Shown here: one piece after another, positions 9,371 through 18,512 of the stretch
Layout of the letters: the number at the start of each line of letters is the position of its first letter
Numbering within the stretch: position 1 is the first letter of the stretch
Source of the DNA: Chitinophagales bacterium
Lineage (GTDB): Bacteria; Bacteroidota; Bacteroidia; Chitinophagales; CAIOSU01
NCBI GenBank assembly: GCA_018401955.1
Contig: JAGYJT010000003.1
Coordinates: 94,343-158,342, forward strand
DNA length: 64,000 nucleotides
Direction of reading: 5' to 3'
The notes under the pieces: model-generated
The model's database searches: none
Seen by the model: only the letters and a program-made list of their open reading frames with translations
Told to the model about the DNA's origin: nothing
Made by a program: the position numbers and the translations under genes

Positions 9371-11442
9371 GGTTTCTTTATCAAATCTTGGTATCGTTTA
9401 TCCTCATACTTCAACGGGGCATCTAGCGTACCAATAACTTTAAACTCCGTACGGCGGTTGTTTTGGTGGCACGGGCAATCTCCCGCCCCTGCCTCTGGGC
9501 AATCAGTATACACGCTACAATCTTCCATTACTTGGGTTTCGCCATAACCTTTGGCCACTAAACGGTCTTTGGGTATTCCTTTCTTTATAAGGTATTTAAC
9601 GGCACTTTCTGCTCTCCGCTGCGAAAGGTTGATGTTGTACTCAAATGTTGCCCTGCTATCGGTGTGTGAGCCCAGCTCAACAATTATGGTTGGGTTCTCC
9701 ATCATTAGGTTATACACGGTATCCAAGGTTAGCTTTGCTTCGTCACGAAGGAACCACTTGTCGTAGTCGTAGTATATGTTGCGTAGGCGATATGCTTTAC
9801 CAACCATCAATTTCTCGAGATAAATATCAACGTGCAAAGTATCTGACTCAGTAATACCGAGCGTATTAAAAGCCGCTGAACCAGGTAAATATCCTGCAGC
9901 ACTGCCGTTAACCTTGTAGCTATTTTCAAAATCAATGCTAAAGAAATATTCATGGCCGTTAAGCGTAGTGTCTTTTCCTAGTTCCAAATCCATGCGGTTG
10001 CCATTAACATCCGCTTGTATCAATGTTACCAATGCATTATTAATGGGTGTTTTGGTTGGGTCATTTTTATCTATCACAAAGCCTTTTACGGCTATAAGCT
10101 TTGGTTTCGGTGGTTGAAAGCGGAATATATCGTCGCAGCAGGTCTCACTTTTAACAGAGATGATTCCCTTTCTGTTGGATACTACAAAACCCGATACCCT
10201 GTCTTGGTTTATGCGATAATACATATCATCGGCAGGAGAGTTAAACGGGTAGCCAATGTTTTCTGGTTCGGTCCACCTGCTTTGGCTGCCAGCAGTTTTA
10301 AAAATATCATATCCACCAACACCGGCATGGCCATTGCTGCTAAAGTACAGGCTGTCTTTTTCTAGGTCAAAAAACGGCGTTGCTTCATCGCGGTCCGTAT
10401 TTATTTTACTTCCTGCGTTGCGGGCTGCACCATATCCACCACTTTTCTTTTTAATGGCATACCAAATATCCATGCCTCCTCGGCCACCAGGCTGGTTGCT
10501 GGCAAAGTACAGTACCTCTTGGCCCTTATCATCAATTGCGATGTTAGGATGTGTGCTGCTATAGCCAGGTTGATTTATTTCAAGGCCAAGCGATATGGGC
10601 TCTTGCCATGCACCATCCTTGTATTCGCTTACATAAATGTGGCATACTATATTTAGGCGCTTTTCGTCCCAACAGCGCGTAAAATAAAAGCTTTTTTTAT
10701 CAGGGCCAAAGTTACCATTACCCACATGCGAGTCGTTAAACTGAAACAAAGGGAAAGGTACAGCTTGTGCAATACTGTCACCTTTCACTACGGCACTGTA
10801 TAGTTTTATGTAGTGCTTGTCTTGTGTGGTATCCCTTTCATTGTATCTTATAATGGTGTCGCTAGGCAGGCTGCTGAACAGTAAGGTAGTATCATCCCAA
10901 AACAATGGGGCAATATCAGTATAAGGTGAGTTGAGCTCACTGCCGGGGTGGGTAAGTTCAATGGCGGTTGGTTCGTTATTTAGTTTCAGTGCCAATTCAC
11001 AGCCTTCTACTTCTGTTTTGGCCCATTTTTTATAATAAGTCTCCCGACCTCGGTATTTTTTATAAAAATCGTTGAAAAGTGCAATTGCTTCTTGTGGCTT
11101 CCCGTTCATTTTGGTCATCAACGCATAATAATACAGGGCTTGGGGGTAATCAGTAAATGCTTGCTCGTATACGTGCTTATACCATTTTTCTGCAGATTTA
11201 TAATCGCGGGCTACACGATTAGCTTCAGCTAGGGCCCAAGCATATTTTACCTTCTCAGGTTTAATGGCTAAATAATCCTCTAAGGCATCAGTAGCATCAT
11301 ATAGGTTGCCAGCTCTTAGCTGCTTCTTTGCCTTGCGAAGTTGTTTTCTAGGGCTCTCTGTTTTAACTATCGTGGTGTCCGTTTGGCTCCAAGCGATAAT
11401 TGGCATCATTAGCAGTAAAAGGGATAGTAGCAGATGGTTCAA
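9367..11442 (-). CDS. PorE-like protein: TPR, beta-propeller, CRD and OmpA domains
   Basis: The 691-residue product has a signal peptide, TPR-like helices (about 30-135), a WD40/PD40-like propeller (about 170-420, with repeated FWDDTTLLFSS, FYFTR, YFASNQPGG and YFSSNGHAG blades), a carboxypeptidase-regulatory-like domain (about 450-520, VKGFVIDKND) and an OmpA domain (about 555-670). The OmpA domain has the peptidoglycan-binding pattern ELGSHTDSR...NLSQRRAESA...NRRTEFKV and a Cys-rich insert before NRRTEF. This domain order is that of PorE, which links T9SS to the cell wall. It is last in the trio adhesin, PorP/SprF, OmpA, so it may serve that particular system; a dedicated paralogue rather than the housekeeping PorE is equally possible. 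Confidence 0.85.
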   Translation of the reverse strand: MNHLLLSLLLLMMPIIAWSQTDTTIVKTESPRKQLRKAKKQLRAGNLYDATDALEDYLAIKPEKVKYAWALAEANRVARDYKSAEKWYKHVYEQAFTDYPQALYYYALMTKMNGKPQEAIALFNDFYKKYRGRETYYKKWAKTEVEGCELALKLNNEPTAIELTHPGSELNSPYTDIAPLFWDDTTLLFSSLPSDTIIRYNERDTTQDKHYIKLYSAVVKGDSIAQAVPFPLFQFNDSHVGNGNFGPDKKSFYFTRCWDEKRLNIVCHIYVSEYKDGAWQEPISLGLEINQPGYSSTHPNIAIDDKGQEVLYFASNQPGGRGGMDIWYAIKKKSGGYGAARNAGSKINTDRDEATPFFDLEKDSLYFSSNGHAGVGGYDIFKTAGSQSRWTEPENIGYPFNSPADDMYYRINQDRVSGFVVSNRKGIISVKSETCCDDIFRFQPPKPKLIAVKGFVIDKNDPTKTPINNALVTLIQADVNGNRMDLELGKDTTLNGHEYFFSIDFENSYKVNGSAAGYLPGSAAFNTLGITESDTLHVDIYLEKLMVGKAYRLRNIYYDYDKWFLRDEAKLTLDTVYNLMMENPTIIVELGSHTDSRATFEYNINLSQRRAESAVKYLIKKGIPKDRLVAKGYGETQVMEDCSVYTDCPEAGAGDCPCHQNNRRTEFKVIGTLDAPLKYEDKRYQDLIKKP

Positions 11443-11467
11443 TGGGTAAAGTAGTTTGGGCTAAAAC

Positions 11468-11500
11468 AAGAACTGCAAACACAGTGTGCTTGCAGTTCTT
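11468..11500 (-). terminator. hairpin between PorP/SprF and PorE-like genes
   Basis: AAGAACTGCAA at 11468-11478 pairs perfectly with TTGCAGTTCTT at 11490-11500 (11 bp). On the minus strand it is followed by GTTTTAG, a weak T tract. It probably gives partial termination, lowering expression of the downstream OmpA-family gene. Confidence 0.6.
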
Positions 11501-11542
11501 AATATTAATGATAATCTGCTGATTCAGCAAACAAAAAATCTA

Positions 11543-12631
11543 TTAGAAACGAGGGCAAATAATTTTGCTTGGACCTTTCTTAAAGTCACCTACATAAGCA
11601 AGCGATAATTCAAATGCACCACGAGTGTTGGTTGCGTTTGTAAGTTCAGAGAAGTTCAAATCGTAGCTTAAGCCCATAGTAAAGCCTAGGTAATCTAAGC
11701 GAGCTGCCAAAATAAGTGCTTCACTAGTAATGCCACCTTTGTCGGTTACATTGTCACGGCCTACAATACGGTAGTACGGACCTACATAAAAAGCATTGCC
11801 ATTCGGGTCTGTACGGTCAAAGAATATTTTAGCCATGGCACCCAAATTCATTTCGAAAGCTGGGCCTTGGTTCAATATCATGATGCTTGGCAACACGTCA
11901 ACTTGGCTGCGTTTGCCCAAAGGAACACGAGCACCTGCGGTGGTAGTGTACTTCATTGGCAAATCAGCATTTTGACCTTCGTAGAACGATTGGTTTGGCG
12001 TGTTTAGGTGGCTTACAGAAAAACCAGCATACACGTTAAAGCGACCTTTGTTCTTTTTACTGGCATAGTAATACATCAAGCCTGCATTCACATCAAAATA
12101 CATGAATTTACTATCACCGATTACTTCACCTGAGTTTAAGATTGGGTTAAAGCCTTCACCATCAAACTGGTTGCCAAATCGCAGGTTGTTATAGTTCAAT
12201 CCACGTTGAGCTGCACCGGCTTGAATACCCAATGTTAAATATTGGTTACCTTCTCGGCTAAGCGACTTGTGGTAAGCAAAACTCATGTTTATTTGGTTGG
12301 TACCAAATTGAGCCTCACCTGCTTGATCGTTCAAGAATACGAACCCAAACCCAAATGCATCGTTCATTTGACCAATGCCACCGAAACGCATATCGGCAGA
12401 ACCAGAGAATGTACGGAACAATGGAGTTGCTTCATCTCCTAAGATACTGCGCCACTGGCTACGATATATAGCAGTTACGCGGTAAGTACCGTTAAACAAA
12501 CCAGTCATTGCTGGGTTTAATGTTTGAGGGCTAGCGTTGTATTGAGAGAAGCGCGGGTCTTGAGCCATTGCGTCTTTTCCTACAAGTGCGAACACTAGAA
12601 CTAAGATCAGTAGTCGGGAAATCTGTTTCAT
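11543..12631 (-). CDS. PorP/SprF family T9SS outer membrane protein
   Basis: The 362-residue product has a signal peptide and begins its mature part with the family hallmark QDPRFSQYNASPQTLNPAMTGLF. It continues as a beta-barrel with AIYRSQWRSI, FNVYAGFSVSHL and a C-terminal YDLNFSEL strand. PorP/SprF proteins sit in the outer membrane and are needed for secretion or surface attachment of cargo bearing type B sorting domains. It starts 18 bp after the giant type B adhesin at 12650 on the same strand, so the two are almost certainly co-transcribed and matched, as sprB and sprF are. A hairpin separates it from the OmpA-family gene. Confidence 0.93.
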   Translation of the reverse strand: MKQISRLLILVLVFALVGKDAMAQDPRFSQYNASPQTLNPAMTGLFNGTYRVTAIYRSQWRSILGDEATPLFRTFSGSADMRFGGIGQMNDAFGFGFVFLNDQAGEAQFGTNQINMSFAYHKSLSREGNQYLTLGIQAGAAQRGLNYNNLRFGNQFDGEGFNPILNSGEVIGDSKFMYFDVNAGLMYYYASKKNKGRFNVYAGFSVSHLNTPNQSFYEGQNADLPMKYTTTAGARVPLGKRSQVDVLPSIMILNQGPAFEMNLGAMAKIFFDRTDPNGNAFYVGPYYRIVGRDNVTDKGGITSEALILAARLDYLGFTMGLSYDLNFSELTNATNTRGAFELSLAYVGDFKKGPSKIICPRF

Positions 12632-12649
12632 AAGACCTAAAATACAAAA

Positions 12650-15600
12650 TTATTTTACAATTGTAATACTTCCTTCCTTCACAATTTTCTGTCCGTCCTC
12701 ATAAACTACTTCTACATAGAAAATGTATACGTCAATTTGCGCAATAACTCCTTTGTAGAAGCCATCCCAGCCGCCGGTTAAATCGCCCGAGTAGTCAAAA
12801 ACTTTTTCTCCCCAACGGTTAAATATTTTCATTTGTACCGACTCGGCACCCGGTGCATATACCTGGAAAATATCGTTTATTCCATCACCATTTGGCGAGA
12901 ATGCGTTAGGTACGTACAACAGCAATTGGTTCTCAACGAATAAGGTAAACTGTGCCAATTCAGGACAGTTATTTTCGTCGTATACCGTTAGCTGATATAC
13001 CGTAGTTACAATGGGGCTAGCCTCTGGGTTTTGGCAAGTGTCGCAATCCAAAGAGTTGGCTGGTTGCCAATTGAAGCTATATTGACCTACGCTCGGTATC
13101 AATATTGGGTTCATATTAAATGTTTGCCCCAGTTGTATGCTATCAAATTCTGGGTCAAACTCTAAATCAAAGCCATCAGGCGCTGTAATTTCTATTTCAC
13201 CTGATACCACACAACCGTTGGCATCTGTTACATCTAGGGTATATAGTCCTTCGGTTAGCGTAAGGAAGTTGCCATCACCGCTGGTAATATTACCGTTGTT
13301 GAGGCTAAATATATACGGGGCCGTACCGCCTGCTGCAGTTACAAATATTGCTCCGTCATTTTTACCTGGGCACGATACATTTACCACCGTGGTATCCCAA
13401 GTTATAGGTGTAAGTGGCTCAACAATTTCAATATTATCAAATGATGAAGAGCAACCATTGCCATCAGAAATAGTTACCGAATAGGTACCAACAGGTAGGT
13501 TAGTTTGTTGGAAGCTTTGACCGCCATTGCTCCAGCTATAGCTATACGGAGGCGTACCACCTGCTACATCTACTCTTATGGTACCATCATCTTCGCCAAA
13601 GCAAGATACTGGTGTTGCATTTAGGTTAATGTTCAATGAATCTGGCTGAGGTACCGTAATGGTATCAAACTCTGGGCAACCCGCTGCTGATGCATCGGTA
13701 ACGGTTAGGTAATAAGTTTCGCCACCAGTTAAATTCACGGCTGTAGGCGTTTGCTGTCCGTCGCTCCATTGATAGGTAAATGGTGGGGTGCCGCCCGTAG
13801 CCGACACGGTTACTTCAGCTTCGCCATCATTGCCACCAAAGCAAATAGGTGCAGTAACCGTTGTGTTCAAGGTAAAGCGTGGCGGGTAGGTAATGTTGAT
13901 GCTGGTAGTTTGTACACATCCACTTGAGTCAACAGTTACTGTTACGCTGTTATTTCCGAAAGGCAACGAATCTGCGGTAGGGCCAGTTTCTCCATTGCTC
14001 CATAAGAAACTATAGCCAGTGGCAGTACCGCCTACATCGGCTGTTGCCGAACCATCAGAGGTATTAAAGCAACTTGCATTTACCACACCGGTAATATTGA
14101 TAATGAAGCTATCAGGAGCGGTAATGTTATAGTTTGCTGTTACTATACATCCTTCGCTATCAAAAACCCCTACGGTATATACACCAGCAGAGAGGTTTTG
14201 AATGGTGCTAGTAGTTTCATTGTTATTCCATAGATAGGTGTATGGTGGTGTACCACCCCCAGTAACCAACACGGTAGCAGAACCATCATTACCCTGATAA
14301 CAAGAAACTAGGCTAGAATCTTTCTGAATAAATATTTCAGTTGGCTCGATGATGGTTACAGAGTCTATAGTAGTACAACCGCCATCATCGGTTACGGTAA
14401 GTGTATAGGTGCCAGCAGATAGGCCTGTTATAGTATCGTTGGTGCCACCGCTGCTCCAATCAAAAATGTAGGGCGCTATGCCACCAGAAACAAAAGCAAT
14501 GGCATCCCCATCGTTAGCGCCAAAACAACTGATGTCGGATTTTACAATACTGTCAATAATAAGTTGATTGGGAACCGTTATAGTTGCGGTATCTCTAGTA
14601 GAGCATCCATTTGCATCGGTAAGGTCAACAAAATAAGTTCCGGCTGGGAGCGCAAGCAACGTATCGGTGGCTTGTCCAGCGGTAGTTTTTACTACCGTTC
14701 CACCTGCATCGGTCCAAATAAAATCAAATGGGGCATAACCGCCTACTGGTTCTGCAATAATATCACCGTCGTTGCTACCAAAGCAACCTACATTACGGAT
14801 GCTAATGTTAGCAGTAAAGTTTGAGTAAAAATCAATGGTTACGGTGTCATAAGCTACGCAGTTACCATCAGTTACTTCCACCACGTAATCTGTAGTTACG
14901 CCTGGGTCGGCAATAACTACTTGACCAGTATCGGTAGGCAAGCCAGTGACAGGGTTAGTAAGCCCAATTGAAGGGGTCCAACGATATACAAACGTACCCG
15001 GAGGGGCTGGGCAAATACCAAATCTTATATCGGGCCTAGTAGTTGATGCTGTAAGTGGTGTAGACGGACCACCAAAAAAGGTTGTTTCGAATAGTACCGA
15101 TCCAAATGAAGTAGGTGTTGCCTGCACAATGTCCTCACCAACTGATGAGCCTAATGCATTTTGAAAAGTTACTTCAACAATGATGTTAGAAAATCCATCC
15201 CAATCAAAATTATTAGCTAAAGTGTGGGTATTTATACCCGCAGTGGTGGTTACGTTGGCCGGGCCAAATACTGCAGTGAGGCTTGGTTGGAAACCGCCGG
15301 CAACTGAAAGGCTATCTTCAGTAGTACAACCAATACTTATAGTAAATGCCTGCAGTGGCCCAGTTGTGTTTTTATTGTTTACGTTCCACGATATGGCAGA
15401 GATGATACCTGCACTTACGCCAGTGGCAGATAATTCATTTCCTTTAATTAAATACTGCAATCTAGCAGCATCGTCAGCACCTTTATATGGTGTTGTGCTG
15501 TTGGTTATTTGCGCATTGGTGCCCAGTGTGTAATTGTTTGATGGGCCACCGCATGCGGTACCGTTTACGCCACACGTAAGCGATATAGGAGATGCAGTAC

Positions 15601-18235
15601 CAATTGCATTTGCCGTAAGGGTTACTGGCACAGGGCTACAGATACTGGTATCTGGGCCAGCTTGCAAGGTTAAACTGTTGTCCGTTACAACGGTAACAAA
15701 CGACGAACCCGTACAAGCTCCTTCAACTACATTTACCACATAGTTGGTAGTGTTAAATACACGTACCAATGGGTTGGCAATATTAGGGTTGGTCATGTTG
15801 GCCGTTGGGGTCCAGCTAATGGTAGTGCCGGGCGCCAAGCTTTGCTGGCAAATGCCGAAACGGATATTTGGCCTATCGGCACTGGTGCCATCCACGGTAT
15901 TTACGCCGCACTGGCTGCCACTGTTATCGGCATTTCTATATACTACAGATGTAAAAGGGGTGGTGGTATAGAAATGAGGACTATTGCTCGACCAGCTTGC
16001 CAGTGCACCATCGTTGTTGAAACAAACTTCTACGATTACGTTACTAGAACCATCCCAGTCATAGGTTTGGTCAAATGCATAGTCGTTCCAGCCAGCTACT
16101 AGGTTAATGGTGCGCGGGTTGACCACAGTAGTTAATCCACCTTGGAAAGTGCTGATGCTATTGGCACTGGTGCAGCCAATCCTAATTGTAAAATCGAAAT
16201 ACGTTTGCGTGCCATTTCGTTGAGCAATATTAAAGGCCAAGTTGGTAAGAGTACCACCTGTTAAACCTAACCCTTGCAGGTCAGCAGCGGTATACAGTAT
16301 TTGGTGCCTAGCGGACTCAAAAAAGTGGCCATATATAGCTGGATAAGATGTAGTGCTATTGCTAAAGGTACTTGCTGTGCCAATTGTGTAATCTACACTA
16401 GTGGTTGTACAGGGTCTTGTACTTGCTCCGCAAACGGTAGGCGATGCCGTTAAATCAAGCTGCACGGTTCCGCCTGGGCAAACCGTATCTTCACTGGCAA
16501 AGGCAGTTATGTTTGGCGCTACGCCTTGCACAGTAACGGTTAATGAGTCTTCGCGCAAACAACCGTTTGACGCCGTTGCAGCAACTGTATAGGTGGTAGT
16601 TACACTTGGCGAAGCGGGTGGGTTTGATACGTTTGGTGTTGTAAGGCCATTTGCAGCTCCATTGGGGCTCCATACATAACTAAACGGTGCACCTGGGCCA
16701 GTTGGGGTTGCTTCGAGTTGAGCCAACCCGTTAAGGCATATTGTTTGGTCGGCACCAGCATCTAAGGTGAAAGGCTGGGCTATATTTATGGTTATGGTAT
16801 CCGTTCCGCAATCAGAAGTGACTGTGTAGAAAGTGGGTACGTTTGGAGTAGCTACAGGGTTTGGAATGGCAGGGTTTGACAATCCAGTAGGCGGGCTCCA
16901 TTGGAAAACAGAGCCACCTATGGCTTCTAGCTGCACAGGTATACCACAAAAAGTGTTAGTATTTGTTACAATTGATACATCAGTAAAAACGAAAACTTGA
17001 ATGGTGCTTACACCGCCGCCTTGCACAGGGCATGCATTGTTGGCATAGTTTACCGTAAAAAAGTTAAGTCCAGAATCAGCAGCTGTAGGCGTCCAATTAA
17101 AGGTTAGGGTAGCTGTATCGTTAGTGCCGTTGCATGTTGTACATGTAGTAGTAGCGCCGGGTATTGATTGTGATACGTTGTCAGAGATGGTCATAAAGCT
17201 ACCACCTGCATCAATATATGGTAGATCAAAACTTAACGGGGTATTTGGGCAAACCCTCACTACCAAGCCACCATTTGGCCCGGCAACCAAGCCCCCACCG
17301 TTAATGTTGGTAGGCTCAGTAGGCAATATGTTATTTGGGCTACAACCTGTGGTAACGATTTTAAACTGGATATCGCGCATGGTTGATCCAATCAATACGC
17401 CATTTCGGTATTCTTCAACCAATACGGTTATTACAGCAGCTTGCGCGCCATTAGGAGTAAAGGTCATTTGGCCAGTAGCTGGGTCAAATTGAAAACCTGA
17501 AGTAGTGTTCAAAGGATTGTTAACGCTAAGGCCGCCAGCATATGGCACTGGTACACCAGCTGCGTCCAATGGCTGTATTAGGCTAAATACTAACGAGTCA
17601 CCGTCAACATCTACTGCACCGTGGTTGTAATTTACCGGAAAACCAGAACAAAAAGTACGAGTAGCAGGCGAAGTAAAGAAAGGGGCATTGTTACAAAACC
17701 CACCAGTGTTGTTCAATAATGCATATACATATTGATCGTAGCTGGCCGCATTGCTCAAATTAGTTACCTGGCTGTTTCTGCAGCACTCTGAGTAGCTCAG
17801 CACCCAATCAGGGCATTGGCCAGGCAAAGTTATGGTGCCGCAGTACGTATAAACTTCAGCACCCGGTAGTGCACCACCGTTACACGATGTTTGGTTTAAG
17901 GATGCCCCACAAATACCAGTGTTTGCTTGTGTGCCCTGCCCTGGTTGATTATCTGGGGTTCGGCACGCTGCACTTTGTGTAAGGGTAACGTTGAATGGTC
18001 CTAAACCGCAAGATGTAGACTGATAGCGCAGAAAGATGCTGTTAGGGGCACCTATGGCACCGCCGCCGCACTCTCTATAGAAAGTTACTATTACGTTATA
18101 TTGGTTAGGGTTAGCTGGGTTGGCACATTCGTAATAAATGTCCGCGCCCAATGCATGGGATGCCTTTGTTTGAGATGGCAACAAAAACATTAAGAGTGCC
18201 GCAAAAGCAGCTAAAACCAGGTACGATTTTTTCAT
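12650..18235 (-). CDS. giant SprB-like adhesin with SprB repeats and type B sorting domain
   Basis: The 1861-residue product has a signal peptide ending at TKA and a Cys-rich N-terminal module (about 25-300) that resembles that of the gene at 23378. Two related ~190-residue modules follow (about 600-795 and 885-1075, each ending RP-x-IRFGIC). Seven SprB-type repeats of ~79 residues occupy about 1138-1690, each opening with SCFGxNDG-like and PYxYxWSNG-like motifs. The type B sorting domain (VPNAFSPNGDGIND, IFNRWGEKVF) ends the protein. Related proteins are cell-surface adhesins moved by the gliding machinery or forming cell-cell contacts. It is co-transcribed with PorP/SprF. Upstream, 18236-18428 contains three ACGTG-centred motifs. 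Movement by gliding is inferred. Confidence 0.92.
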   Translation of the reverse strand: MKKSYLVLAAFAALLMFLLPSQTKASHALGADIYYECANPANPNQYNVIVTFYRECGGGAIGAPNSIFLRYQSTSCGLGPFNVTLTQSAACRTPDNQPGQGTQANTGICGASLNQTSCNGGALPGAEVYTYCGTITLPGQCPDWVLSYSECCRNSQVTNLSNAASYDQYVYALLNNTGGFCNNAPFFTSPATRTFCSGFPVNYNHGAVDVDGDSLVFSLIQPLDAAGVPVPYAGGLSVNNPLNTTSGFQFDPATGQMTFTPNGAQAAVITVLVEEYRNGVLIGSTMRDIQFKIVTTGCSPNNILPTEPTNINGGGLVAGPNGGLVVRVCPNTPLSFDLPYIDAGGSFMTISDNVSQSIPGATTTCTTCNGTNDTATLTFNWTPTAADSGLNFFTVNYANNACPVQGGGVSTIQVFVFTDVSIVTNTNTFCGIPVQLEAIGGSVFQWSPPTGLSNPAIPNPVATPNVPTFYTVTSDCGTDTITINIAQPFTLDAGADQTICLNGLAQLEATPTGPGAPFSYVWSPNGAANGLTTPNVSNPPASPSVTTTYTVAATASNGCLREDSLTVTVQGVAPNITAFASEDTVCPGGTVQLDLTASPTVCGASTRPCTTTSVDYTIGTASTFSNSTTSYPAIYGHFFESARHQILYTAADLQGLGLTGGTLTNLAFNIAQRNGTQTYFDFTIRIGCTSANSISTFQGGLTTVVNPRTINLVAGWNDYAFDQTYDWDGSSNVIVEVCFNNDGALASWSSNSPHFYTTTPFTSVVYRNADNSGSQCGVNTVDGTSADRPNIRFGICQQSLAPGTTISWTPTANMTNPNIANPLVRVFNTTNYVVNVVEGACTGSSFVTVVTDNSLTLQAGPDTSICSPVPVTLTANAIGTASPISLTCGVNGTACGGPSNNYTLGTNAQITNSTTPYKGADDAARLQYLIKGNELSATGVSAGIISAISWNVNNKNTTGPLQAFTISIGCTTEDSLSVAGGFQPSLTAVFGPANVTTTAGINTHTLANNFDWDGFSNIIVEVTFQNALGSSVGEDIVQATPTSFGSVLFETTFFGGPSTPLTASTTRPDIRFGICPAPPGTFVYRWTPSIGLTNPVTGLPTDTGQVVIADPGVTTDYVVEVTDGNCVAYDTVTIDFYSNFTANISIRNVGCFGSNDGDIIAEPVGGYAPFDFIWTDAGGTVVKTTAGQATDTLLALPAGTYFVDLTDANGCSTRDTATITVPNQLIIDSIVKSDISCFGANDGDAIAFVSGGIAPYIFDWSSGGTNDTITGLSAGTYTLTVTDDGGCTTIDSVTIIEPTEIFIQKDSSLVSCYQGNDGSATVLVTGGGTPPYTYLWNNNETTSTIQNLSAGVYTVGVFDSEGCIVTANYNITAPDSFIINITGVVNASCFNTSDGSATADVGGTATGYSFLWSNGETGPTADSLPFGNNSVTVTVDSSGCVQTTSINITYPPRFTLNTTVTAPICFGGNDGEAEVTVSATGGTPPFTYQWSDGQQTPTAVNLTGGETYYLTVTDASAAGCPEFDTITVPQPDSLNINLNATPVSCFGEDDGTIRVDVAGGTPPYSYSWSNGGQSFQQTNLPVGTYSVTISDGNGCSSSFDNIEIVEPLTPITWDTTVVNVSCPGKNDGAIFVTAAGGTAPYIFSLNNGNITSGDGNFLTLTEGLYTLDVTDANGCVVSGEIEITAPDGFDLEFDPEFDSIQLGQTFNMNPILIPSVGQYSFNWQPANSLDCDTCQNPEASPIVTTVYQLTVYDENNCPELAQFTLFVENQLLLYVPNAFSPNGDGINDIFQVYAPGAESVQMKIFNRWGEKVFDYSGDLTGGWDGFYKGVIAQIDVYIFYVEVVYEDGQKIVKEGSITIVK

Positions 18236-18411
18236 CTTCGGTTAACTATATAATAATGAAGAGATAAAATTAAACATTCCTAGCCTAAATGGCTAGAAAA
18301 TTTAACGGTACGTGGTTCTGTAACATGAAAAAATAATATTCCGTTCTACGTGGTATATCTTCTTCCCTTATGATTCTTTTTCTACGTGTCAACTAATTTT
18401 GGCCGTTGCAA

Positions 18412-18440
18412 TTGAGTAATCAATAAACTTGATAACTTTG
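18412..18440 (+). promoter_or_regulatory. predicted Bacteroidota promoter of aspS
   Basis: TTG at 18412-18414 and TAACTTTG at 18433-18440 fit the -33 TTG and -7 TAnnTTTG elements with 18 bases between. Transcription would begin near 18447, giving a leader of about 65 bases and excluding a start codon at 18429. Confidence 0.6.
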
Positions 18441-18512
18441 CTAGTGCTAACCTTAGTCGAAATAAAGATAAGGTTAAATTTTTTACCAAGCAATACCTTA
18501 TCCAATTTTTCT

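Noticed and set aside
13160..14820. DNA-level tandem repeat locus
   Set aside because: The repetition is explained by seven SprB-type protein repeats with diverged codons.
13137..15971. Several plus-strand frames opposite the giant adhesin (for example 15180-15533)
   Set aside because: They are antisense shadows of a strongly supported adhesin with family motifs, have repetitive Val/Ser/Pro composition and no domain.
18429..18512. N-terminal extension of AspS to a TTG at 18429
   Set aside because: It overlaps a good promoter and adds 28 residues absent from the family opening; the ATG at 18513 is preferred.
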